Assembly (NCBI GenBank): GCA_015179125.1
Contig: WHVA01000173.1
Coordinates: forward strand, 124,001-188,000
Direction of reading: 5' to 3'
DNA: 64,000 bases
Source: Gautieria morchelliformis
Taxonomy: Eukaryota; Basidiomycota; Agaricomycetes; Gomphales; Gomphaceae
Shown here: positions 54,708-64,000 of the stretch, in pieces
Layout: every line of letters starts with the position of its first letter
How positions within the stretch are numbered: the first letter of the stretch is position 1
Program-made: the position numbers and the translations under genes
The notes under the pieces: model-generated
What the model was told of the DNA's origin: nothing
The model's database searches: none
What the model saw: the letters and a program-made list of their open reading frames with translations, nothing else

Positions 54708-55990
54708 GTGCGTTCGGAATCGGAGATCGCAACCTCTTCCGCGCACACGGTATACGACAGCCCCTCTTATTATGTCGAGCTCCCAACACCGGAAATCCCG
54801 TCCCACATTTCCCCTTCTGACATGGATCCGGATGATCGCCTTCGGAATATGGAGGAGGAATTGACGTGGAACCGGATGAAGACCGACGTGATTGAAACAG
54901 CCTTACAAACGATTTTGGCTAAGTTAGATATTCCACAAGGTGGTGGAAATGCAATGCTGGATGAGCCGGATTTCGGAAAAGTGGAACTGGCGGAAGAGAG
55001 GATGTCTGCGAAGTTGGCAAAGGTCAAACCCGCAACTCCGGCGGACTTTGACAGAGATCGGGAGAAGGGACATGCATTCTTCAACACATGCAGCATCTAC
55101 TTCGCAATTGTCGGAGACCTCTTTCCGAACGACCAGGCTCGGATTCACTGGGCATTGTCCTTTTTCAAGTCGGACCAGGCAGCCCGTTTTGCAAACAAGG
55201 TGATCCAACATGAAGCAAAGGGCAAGGGGAACTACTTCCGGGACTGGGACACCTTGGAGAAAACATTTTCCGACCAATTCTGCCCGAAAAACGAGCAGCT
55301 CACAGCCCTTACGAAGCTCGAGGGGACCAGCTGGTACCAGGCCAAGGATCCGGTCGATGACTACATCAATCGCTTCCAGGAGCTCATCGACCTTGCGGAG
55401 TATGACGAGGACAAGACGATCTTCATCAAATTCCGACGAGGGCTTGATCTGACACTCCAGAACCAAGTTGCGCTGCTTGGGGATGGAGCTCCAGATTTTG
55501 ATGACCCGGAAGGGTGGTACCAAGCTGCGCGGAGGGTGTCCTGAAACAGGGAAGCAAACGAGGCCTTTGTGGAGACAAACCAGAACATGACACGCAGTTC
55601 CGCTCGTCCTATTCCACCCGTGCCAAAACCCGGAAGTGCATTCATTCCCACACGGAAAGTATTTCTGATGGTTGTTCCGCCTGCTCCTATTAGGAACCCT
55701 AGCCCCCCTCCCTCGAAGAGTGGCCCTGCCCCGATGGATGTTGACCGCATGCGCGGAAAAGGCCACGGAACCATCACCTGCTTCATATGCTGACAACCAG
55801 GCCACTATGCTCGCGAGTGCCCCCAAGCCTTTGACATCCGGCTTATGACCACGGAGGAGAAACTCGAGCTCCTTCCAGAGTTCCTCGCACTCGCAGACAT
55901 AACCGGAGTGCCCACTGCAGAAGGAATTTCCAAAAATGCGGAACATGGTCCACCGGAAGCGGAAGATGCATCGGATTTTGTGACGCGCAG
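54708..55990 (+). pseudogene. gag: G1 gag
   Basis: 278 codons open from 54708 (EIATSSAHTVYDSPSYYVEL to GWYQAARRVS), then TGA, then the same element continues with a linker and the zinc knuckle at about 55785-55825, reading CFIC-stop-QPGHYAREC, so a TGA interrupts the knuckle. TTEEKLELLPEFLALADITG follows. Gag packages the RNA and forms the particle. Between the LTR and gag, about 150 bp of leader begins GTCCCATATGCACAACGG; I cannot match a tRNA to it. Confidence 0.88.
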
Positions 55991-55993
55991 CGG

Positions 55994-58280
55994 GTGAGAT
56001 GTGTGCCCCTGCTGCCTGTACATAACCAGTTTGCCTGTCTTGAAGTAGAGAATGAAAAGCCCCCACTCCCCTCACTTCGAACAGACCCACCGGATAAAAT
56101 CACACAAAAACCGAATCCGACACCCCGTCCATCCCGCATCCGCCCTTGGGAGAGACGCCTCCCGAAGCGCTATGTTGTTGCTTCCACCCCTGGCCCCAAG
56201 TCACTAGTCATTAAGGTGGAGATCCAGACAACAGATATGGCGGAAGTCAAATCCGGACCCGCCCTTGTTGATTGCGGGGCCACTGGTCAGTTTATAGACC
56301 GGGACTATGTGGAACAGAACCGACTGACCACACGGAAGTTGCAACGTGCAATCCCGGTGTTCAACGTGGATGGAAGCCCCAATGAGTCAGGGTCCATCAC
56401 GGAGATAGTAGACACAATTCTCTGCTACGACGGACACACAGAACGCACTTCCTTTGCAGTCACCAGCCTGGGGAAGCAAGACATCATCCTTGGGTTTACC
56501 TGGCTTCAGGAGCACAACCCGGAGATCAATTGGCAGACTCGGAAGGTACTGATGAGTTGATGTCCAGCCAAGTGTCACATGTGCCGGTCAGAAGTGCGGA
56601 AGGAGCGCCAGGAGCAGCGGAAGACTGAACGGCTCATACAGACATGTCGTTCTGGCCCCCATCCACTGCTTACAGAAGAAGACTCGGAAGCGGAATTTGA
56701 CCCGGCTCCCACATTCAATTCCGATTCCGATTCCGACTCCGACGTCATCCGACTCAGCCCGGAAGAGACTCTGGCGGAAGGGGAGCGCTTGCTGTACGTA
56801 AACCTTCCACCGGAAGCGGAACACATCCGCACCACCGGAAATATTTCGCAACGCCTTGCTGAAGCCTCCAAGAAGCATGATAAAGCAGAGGCGGAAATTC
56901 CGGGGTACCTGCAGGAGTTCAAGGACGTCTTTGCCAAGGAGTCGTTTGATGCCCTGCCTCCACGGAAGCTGTGGGACCATGCCATCGAGTTGGAGCCTGG
57001 GTCAAAGCCCACCAACTGCAAAGTCTACCTGCTGTCACCCAAGGAGCAGGTAGAGCTCGATGCATTCCTTGCGGAAAACCTCCGTACAGGGAGAATCCGC
57101 CCCTCCAAGTCACCCATGGCATCTCCGGTGTTCTTCATCAAGAAGAAGGACGGCTCGCTCAGACTTGTGCAGGATTACCGGGCCTTGAATGCGATCACGA
57201 TCAAGAACCGGTACCCCATTCCACTCATTTCCAAACTGATCACACAACTCCGCGGGGAAAGGTACTTCACTAAGCTGGATGTCTGCTGGGGCTTCAATAA
57301 TGTTCGGATCCGGGAGGGAGATGAGTGGAAGGCCGCATTCCGCACCAACCGAGGACTCTTTGAGCCACAGGTCATGTTCTTCGGCCTCACCAACAGTCCT
57401 GTCACATTCCAGATGATGATGAATGACATTTTCCGTGACATGATAGCAGAAGGGGTTGTCTGCGTCTACCTCGACGACATCCTCATCTTCACAAAAACAA
57501 TGTCGGAACATCGGGAAGTTGTGCGGAGAGTGCTGGAACGGCTCTGGGAATACAACCTGTGTCTCAAGCCGGAAAAGTGTGAATTTGAGCGGACGTGGAT
57601 AGAGTATCTTGGGGTGATTGTGTCGGAAGGAAAGGTGGAAATGGACCCAGTCAAAGTTTCCGGTGTATCGGATTGGCCTGTGCCATGGAACAAGAAAGAG
57701 GTCCAGTCCTTCATTGGGTTTGTCAATTTCTACCGGCGGTTCATCAAGGACTTCTCCTGCCACGCTCGTGCCCTCTTTGACCTCACCAAGAAGGAGGTTG
57801 GATGGCAGTGGGGAGACCCGGAACAAGCCTCCTTTGACAAACTCAAAGAGCTGATCACTTCCGCCCCGGTCCTGATCTTTCCTGATGACTCTCGCCCTTA
57901 TCGAGTCGAGGCGGATTCTTCCGACACAGCTACCGGAGCGGTCTTGTCACAACAGTTGTCGGAAGGTGATGGGGGATGGCATCCGATTGCCTTCTTCTCT
58001 AAAAGCCTTAGTCCGGTCGAGCGGAACTATGAGATCCATGACAAGGAGATGCTGGCAATCATCCAAGCGCTGGAGGAGTGGCGACACTTCCTCGAGGGTG
58101 CTCTATTCCCGTTTGAGATCTGGACAGACCACAAGAACCTCAAGTACTTCCGCACATCTAAGAAGTTGAACCGACAACAAGCACGGTGGTCCCTACACCT
58201 GTCCCGGTTTGACTTCATGCTCCACCACCGGCCCGGCCGCACCATGGGCAAGCCCGATGCCCTATCCCGCCATGCAGATC
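55994..58280 (+). pseudogene. pol: G1 protease, reverse transcriptase and RNase H
   Basis: Protease frame 55994-56560: VDCGATGQFIDRDYVEQNRL, ending in TGA at 56558-56560. The frame from 56579 then carries 567 codons of polymerase: LRTGRIRPSKSPMASPVFFI, QDYRALNAITIKNRYPIPLI, AAFRTNRGLFEPQVMFFGLT, the catalytic YLDDILIF at about 57460, NFYRRFIKDFS, and RNase H (VEADSSDTATGAVLSQQ, HDKEMLAIIQALEEWRHFLE) to PDALSR. It is the best preserved G1 polymerase in the window. The R1 element begins at 58281. Confidence 0.92.
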
Positions 58281-59836
58281 TGTCAAGATTGGATTTTGGG
58301 CATTAATATCGCATGTTAGTGGTGAATGCCCGAATAGCGTGTGCGATCTAGCGAATCGCCCAGCAAATAGTACCGAAGAGGTAAGGGTTAAGAAGTAAGA
58401 GGGTTACTCAAAAGGAATTCGCCCTGATCTACAGTCATAGCGAAATAGCCCGTGGCACTTGACGATGTAACGTGCAAGGTGTCACGGAAAGGTTGTCTAA
58501 GTAGCAATCCTTTTGCCGGCGAAGGCACTCCTTCAGAGCCCTTCGCTGACAGCACAGAAAATAACTCGAAGGCTAGGGTAACAAAGATGAAGTATGAGAA
58601 CTCACCAGTGATGCCTAAGTCCTCTTCTGGTCGAAGATAGAAATCTACAGGAGAAGGCTCAAGACAATGGTCACAGCGAGGTCAAATTTGCACAAGATGG
58701 ACGTATGATAATTAAACTGGAGAATACACATGCGAATGTAGACTACTTATACCGAATGCTCATATGGTGCTAGCGAATAGGAAAGAGGCCGTCTAGAGTC
58801 AGGGTTGGATAGGGGTGCATGGTCAGGATACATAATAGATGAAATAGACATACAATAGAATGGAAGAGGGGTGCAAACATGAAACGATGGAGAGCAAAGA
58901 GGGCGAAGGCCCCTATGTACGAAAACATGCCTTGGGACCTGCATATACACCACCCTGCACGGAGTCTGCGTCTGCTGGGTTGATCCCACATGACCTACGG
59001 GTAGGATGCCCCGCGAATGCATTCTGGCCATAGGAACACCCAAAGGGGGTTGAGTTGAGAAGATGATGGGACCAGTGATGAACCATCAATCCGGGGAAAG
59101 GATGTCGACCGTGTTTGATGGCGTGCCTGCTGGTGAATGATGCGAGTAGCGAATGGTCATATGGCGAATGTAGCGAGGAGTGAATGGAGCGAAGACGAGC
59201 TAACATGGAAGAGTGGTGAAAGGGAAAACAGGGATAGCTGGGTACAAGAAATAAATGAGTCATGACAGCCTGCACCTCCTTGCAATTCATGATAGGACCA
59301 GTGATGAACCATCAATCCAGGTAAAGGATGTCAATTGTGTTTGATGGCATGGCTACTGGCGAATGATGCAAGTAGCGAATGGTCATTTGGCGAATGTGGC
59401 GAATAGTGAATGGAGCAAAGAGTGAATGGAGCGAAGCCAGGCGAACATGGAAGAGTGGTGGTGAAAGGGCAAACAGGGATAGCTGGATACAAGAAATGAA
59501 TGGGTCATGACAACTGTGTAGTCAAAACTTCAGCGAAGCTAATTCGTCCTGCCCTGCAGTGGTACGAGTCCCATTGAGTCCAACCTGCACGGAGGCTGTA
59601 ACTGACACTATCCAAATGCATCCTGAGCATGTGGGTCTTGTCATGGAGTGGGAGTGTAACAGATGATGGGTTCTATGATGGATGAGGGCTCCAACACCTG
59701 GCGTCCTGGCAGGAATGATGCAAAATAGCGAATGCGAAAGCAGTATGGCGACGAATATTTTGGCAAGATATTCGCTGGTTCGGGAAGCCGTTCGCTGGTG
59801 CTGAGGGATGATTCACAGAATAAACGAATCATGACA
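58281..59836. mobile_element. R1 long LTR-like element, copy 2, with target duplication
   Basis: It interrupts G1 between PDALSRHAD and GSGSGDNADM. Ends TGTCAAGATTGG and GAATCATGACA. The flanking 5-mers are AGATC (58276-58280) and GGATC (59837-59841); the intact G1 copy has GGATC, so one has mutated. It is 1556 bp, with an internal duplication (about 59040-59270 resembles 59290-59520). No ORF is supported. It matches 14939-15966 over most of that length. Confidence 0.8.
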
Positions 59837-60829
59837 GGATCATGGAAGCGGAAGTGGAGACAATGCGGATATGACACTGCTCCACCCTAGTTTCTTTGCA
59901 ATCCGTTCCTGAGAGGGAGTGACTGCAGTTGGGGCTGAAGTGGAAATGCTCCGGGACATCCGGAGGCAGTAGCGGAATGGAGAGAAGGAGGAGTCGGTGG
60001 TGAAGGCGGTGGAGGAACTTTGGACAGGACACTCACGGTCTGTACGGGCAGCGGAATGGTTGGAACGTGATGGACTGCTCCACTTCAGAGGCAAGGTCTA
60101 TGTTCCAGGTGGGGCGGACCTCCGCCGCCGCATCGTGTCCCAGCACCATGACACACGGGTCGCTGGGCATGCTGGCAGGTGGAAGACGCTGGAGTTAGTG
60201 GCTCGGAATTACTGGTGGCCTCAGATGTCCCGCTACATTGGACAGTACATGAAGACATGTGACCTTTGTCTCCGAACCAAAGCGCAACGACATCCGCCCG
60301 TCGGAGAACTTGTTCCGCTCCCAATTCCCGAATCCTGCTGGGACACCATCAGTGTCGACTTCATCGTTGAACTCCCAGAGTCTCATGGCTACGACACAAT
60401 CATGAACGTTGTGGATTTGGTAAGCAAGGTGTCCCACTTCATTCTGACGCACACGACGATCACAGCCCTCAGAGCGGCCCGCCTGTTCCTTGCACATGTC
60501 TGGAAGTTGCATGGGGTCCTGAAGCAAGTTGTTTCCGACCAAGGTCTGCAGTTTGTCGCGGAACTGACTCGGGAGCTCTACCGCCTGCTCGGGATAAAGC
60601 TGGCTACCACCACAGCATACCATCCGCAGGGTGACGGACAGATGGAACGGGTCAATCAGGAGTTGGAGCAATATCTCTGCCTCTTTGTCAATGAGAGGCA
60701 GGATGACTGGGATGAGTTACTTCCACTGGCGGAATTCCAATACAACAACCATGTACATTCCGCCACACAACAGACTCCCTTCATGCTTGACTCCGGACGA
60801 CACCCGCAGATGGGCTTCGAACCACGCCA
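59837..60829 (+). pseudogene. pol: G1 integrase, N-terminal zinc finger and catalytic core
   Basis: Read from about 59990: GHSRSVRAAEWLERDGLLHF, HDTRVAGHAGRWKTLELVAR, CDLCLRTKAQRHPP (HHCC zinc finger), then the core with SVDFIVELPESHGYDTIMNV (first Asp), SDQGLQFVAELTREL (second Asp) and HPQGDGQMERVNQELEQY (Glu). It is cut after GFEPRQ by the inverted LTR. A stop lies near 59970. Confidence 0.9.
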
Positions 60830-60830
60830 A

Positions 60831-61317
60831 AAGGGCAACCCTGGCTGGTTGTGGAGATCACACTACCACACAACTGACAAGGGGAAATCCAAAGTATGTA
60901 TAAATGAACAGAGTATACAAAAGAGGGGATTCTCACCTGACAAGGGGAAATCCAAAGAGAAAAGTCTAAGGACCCCCAATGTCAGCAAGCCCGTATTATA
61001 CTACGCTGCACAGCCAGCGACAACACTTGGCACCCGCCATCAACCCTGCATCCTCCTGACCTCCCTGACCCTTGATCGACCCTTGATGCCACCTATTACG
61101 CAAGCTGCTTGATTTCCGACACTGTTCCGAGAGTGGAAGTCGGAAATTGGAGTGGAACTGGCAAGGCGGACAGAACTGGTGGAAGTTCTCCCAGAAGCGG
61201 AATCATTTCCAAAAGCGGAGGCGGAGATGGAATCGGAACTGGAAGCGGAGTCGGAAATGGTGTCAGAACTGGGTGTGGTGTCGGAACTGGAAATGGAAAA
61301 CAGGGTGTCCCCTGACA
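60831..61317 (-). repeat. Inverted G1 LTR lacking its last three bases
   Basis: Minus-orientation G1 LTR from AAGGGCAACCC to GTGTCCCCTGACA. The terminal TGT expected before AAGGGC is missing at the junction with the integrase of the permuted copy. The other end abuts G2 gag directly after its zinc knuckle. Confidence 0.9.
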
Positions 61318-63654
61318 GGGACAGTCGCATGAGAGGTGGCCTGATTGCTTGCATAGGAAGCAGAGTCCTTTGGCACATAAGTCATCTTTTTGCGCGTCAG
61401 AGAGTTTAGGCCTATTGGCTTGGGACGGTGAGCGGGATCGTAATTTCACGCTGGAGTTATATCTGCTATCATTCGTTGTTCTATCTCTAGGCTTGAAATC
61501 GCAGAAGTTGCGGCATTTAGATGGAGAAGTTCGCAACCTGAGTGCATCTGTTGGGGATGCCGGGCGTGGATATGCGTCTCTATTCCTCAAAGGTCGTCTG
61601 GGTTCTGTTTTTGGAAGGGAGGTGTTCCACCTTTCTTCGTATTGTCGTAAGTGTTCAGCCTGTTCGAACCGTTCAGCGTTCTCTTCTAATGTCAAGAGAT
61701 CTGTGTATTCATCAGACAAACCCGTCTTAGTCCATTCCAGGCGAAGGTAGCTGTTGGCTCCATTCCATAGCTTTTGAACAATGTGGAACTCCGTAATATC
61801 CGGCAGGCGTGTCGCCAGAGATCGCAGGTGTCTGATGTATTCTCATATCGTTTTCTTGCCTTGGTGAGCTTCATAGAATTTTTGACCCATTTGTTGTCTA
61901 AAGCGTGCTGGGAAACAGAAGTCAAATAGGTCCTTTCCCAGGGATTCTACCGTGTAGTTGTTGGGTTGAGGTGCCACGAATGTCATGTAGTATTTCACCG
62001 CTTTTCCTTTCATAAATTTCTTCATGTGTCTTACACGAAAATGTGATGGAAAATTTGTCATTTCGAACCAATTATTTACTTCAAATGTCCACTGCTCAAA
62101 TGCGTTGAAGTCTGCGGAGCCGTCATATGGGTCTGGCTCCGAGATTTTGACACAGGACGTGTCCGCAAGTCTTTCTTTCAGTTTCTTATGGTAAGCTTTC
62201 TTTCAAAGTATTTTGGCTTTGTACACAATAGGTGGGTCACTTGATTTAGCGGAGGACACATCTGAGTCGTATTGCCGGTTCGTGGGGTGTTTTGTCGTTC
62301 TTCCCTTGAAGATATTTGCTAAGTAGCTTTGGACCGGGATCTGGTCTGTAGCGCAAGTCAGGAGTGGGTAAGTAGTCATTGCTGTTTCCCTATCCCCAGG
62401 CTTCAACTGTCTGAGCTGATAAACCCCCGAGAGGACACTTGACAATTTTCTTTTATTGCCGCATCTGGGTCAGCACCGTTGAGTTCTACATGGAGTTGTT
62501 GGGCAAGCAGCTCATCAGTTTGGGAGGTGACTGTCTGTACGTCTACTGTTGACATTGTATCCCTCGAGCTCGACTCACGCGCCCTCCATATCTCTTTTTG
62601 TGCTGCGGTCAATCTGGGCATTGCCCAAGGCGTTGACTTAGAATGTTGTGATGTCGACAGTGCAGTCAATTCGGATGTAGCAGTGTTATTTACATCAGTG
62701 TAATGAAACATGCGACGTGCTCGATCTTTTATTATCTCACACAATGATTTCGAGTCCATATTGTCCAAGATGCCGATCATGAACTGTCGGTAAGGATCCT
62801 CATCATGATCCAGCGTTGTCGGGGATGGTCTGTGTACACGCCTAGATTTACCAGGCAGGCGTGACGTCCATGAGGCAGGAATCTCACCGTAGGGACCTTC
62901 CGACCTGTCATAGTCGGACCATGCTGGTGATTCACAACCAGCCCGTTCAGGAGTCTCCAGTGTGGGGGTGCGTTGCCTGCTAATGCGGTCGGGGGGAGTC
63001 GTCAGTAGGCCAGGACAGTGATCAGAGAACAAGTCCTTGAAGTAGCGAGCATTGGACCGAACTATGGCGTGGCCATTCGGAGGCCTTCCCTTACCCGTAT
63101 CACGTTGCCCATATCCCGTTGGGCAGGTAAGAATCCATCCTGACTTGACTCAGTGTCAACGTATTCATTGTCAACTTCAGCATCACTCGCAGAGCAGTGG
63201 TGAAGGTTTGTCAGGTCAGCTCCATCCGTGGAGCGGGGGTGATGGTCTGACAAGTCTGCTCCATCCGCGGAGCGGGGGCGACATTCTATCGAGTCAGCTC
63301 CATCCACTGGGCAGGGGCGACATTCTCTCCATTCAACACCATCTGCTGGGCAGGGGTGACATGTCATAACCTCATGATGGTTCTCAGCTATGAGATCATC
63401 AACGGGGGTTCTAGCCTCGACCTCTAGAGGGGGTACGCAACATCTGTCGATTGAGAAATGTCAAGGGCCGCGCCCTCCGCTCTTTCTAGGTCAGAATGTT
63501 CATCATCACTCACAGGGGCCTCGATATCATCTCCCAGGTCCATCGAGGTTTCCTTGTGGCTGGGTTCTTGAGTCAACTCGGTGTGGGGGTTCGGTGTATT
63601 TGTCTCAGCTGAAGCTGGACACTCTGAATATGCTTTGCCAGAGCGTGTGGCCAT
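61318..63654 (-). pseudogene. G2 gag
   Basis: It starts at the ATG at 63654 (MATRSGKAYSECPASAETN). An acidic N-terminal region contains a 13-residue tandem repeat (63215-63367). After several frame changes come the capsid-like part (WFEMTNFPSHFRVRHMKKFM, KGKAVKYYMTFVAPQPNNYT, LFDFCFPARFRQQMGQKFYE) and, near 61335-61395, the zinc knuckle CFLCKQSGHLSCDC, where the inverted G1 LTR cuts the element. The continuation is found at 53447. It would form the G2 particle if intact. Confidence 0.82.
63215..63367. repeat. 39-bp minisatellite within G2 gag
   Basis: About four tandem units of 39 bp sharing the word CTCCATCC and the word GGGGCGACATTCT, encoding 13-residue repeats such as CRPRSADGADLSD and CRPCPVDGADSIE on the minus strand. 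Confidence 0.8.
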
Positions 63655-64000
63655 TCTGTGGGTTTTCTTTGAGTTACGCGTAGTTGAGAAAAAAAAAATT
63701 TTTGAGAAATTGGGTACTCAGTGGTTGATCAGGCCGTTGAGCTCGATGTTGATTTGAGAGTAGGTCAAAAAATGTAACGAAGTGAGAATCAGAGCTTTAA
63801 GTTTGTCGATAGGACTGGCTTAATAGTGGAGTAGGCACTTAAGAAGACCAGTCGATAATCAACGTGTATTGGGAGGATAGAACTAAAAGCTGAATATACA
63901 TGAATGCTAGTGGGGCTTTTATACTATTTTCCCACTCTATTCCTGTCTTCAGTCAGTGCTTGCCATGTTGATGTCTGAAAGGGATCGGGGTTAGTAATGA
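63655..64000 (-). repeat. G2 leader and probable 5' LTR (partial)
   Basis: Upstream of gag on the minus strand are a run of 10 A/T-rich bases (plus strand AAAAAAAAAATTTTT at about 63690) and then, at about 63773, a TGTAACGAAG that could be the inverted LTR end. A TATA-like TATAAAAGCCCC is on the minus strand at about 63920, fitting an LTR promoter. The far end lies beyond the window. Confidence 0.5.

Larger units (their letters stand above)
53448..60830 (+). mobile_element. Circularly permuted G1 gypsy copy
   Basis: In plus orientation it reads: C-terminal third of integrase and chromodomain (53448-54085), one LTR (54086-54556), gag, protease, reverse transcriptase, RNase H and integrase up to GFEPRQ (60829). 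In the other copy GFEPRQ is followed by ADSRLETVNEF, and this copy starts inside that very stretch (CCGACTCGAGACAGTCAATG). The two ends therefore meet within about 10 bp of the same point of the element. This is the order expected from a one-LTR circle opened at that point. Confidence 0.8.

Noticed and set aside
59040-59520. Repeated AGCGAATGG-like words in R1 as a CRISPR-like or regularly spaced array
   Set aside because: Spacing and sequence are irregular; a simple internal duplication explains them, and the organism is a fungus.

Overview
The window looks like a chromosomal piece from an agaricomycete (mushroom-forming) basidiomycete. Supporting signs are short introns of about 50-60 bp, tandem genes of the agaricomycete-type DUF6533 membrane-protein family, an appendage-less beta-adaptin of fungal type, and Ty3/gypsy, Ty1/copia, LINE and Helitron relics with basidiomycete-style sequences. 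The species cannot be named from the sequence alone.

Layout. 1-108 is the last exon of a DUF6533-type gene. 231-21223 is a block of nested, mostly dead mobile elements: an old copia copy (231-2946); a LINE on the minus strand (about 3952-7345) split by two solo LTRs that each keep a perfect 5-bp target duplication; a fairly recent copia element (7405-12314, target duplication AAAAC); fragments of a second copia lineage; a degenerate ORF of a repeated family that I do not recognise (16276-18130, diverged copy at 13345-13830); a gypsy relic (18135-20003); and a Helitron helicase tail (20893-21223).

21273-30420 is a local duplication. Two copies of a roughly 4.1-4.6 kb unit each carry a multi-exon DUF6533-type gene. 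The left copy ends in a truncated superoxide dismutase gene, the right copy runs into the complete one.

29817-40333 is a compact island of ordinary genes: mitochondrial-type Mn superoxide dismutase (minus), a small conserved fungal protein (plus, divergent from it), an F-box protein (minus), transaldolase (minus), beta-adaptin of a clathrin adaptor complex (plus) and a JmjC-domain protein resembling JMJD4 (plus). These are unrelated housekeeping functions, each with its own promoter, not an operon.

40905-64000 is again mobile DNA, built from two gypsy families. G1 is a chromodomain element with TTCC-rich LTRs of about 485 bp. G2 is a different gypsy lineage. One G1 copy with two LTRs lies at 42181-48419. 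A G2 element on the minus strand (about 64000 to 61318, then 53447 to 48420) is interrupted by a G1 copy that is circularly permuted (second half, LTR, first half) and followed by an inverted LTR. A long LTR-like element (R1) sits inside that G1 copy.

The most unusual points are a copia primer-binding site matching the anticodon arm of initiator tRNA-Met, a TGATG stop-start overlap between LINE ORFs, the permuted G1 copy, GC-AG introns in two divergent neighbours, a 13-nt micro-exon in the DUF6533 genes, and the unrecognised repeated ORF family. All exon models were made by eye from splice signals and protein similarity; no database search was run.
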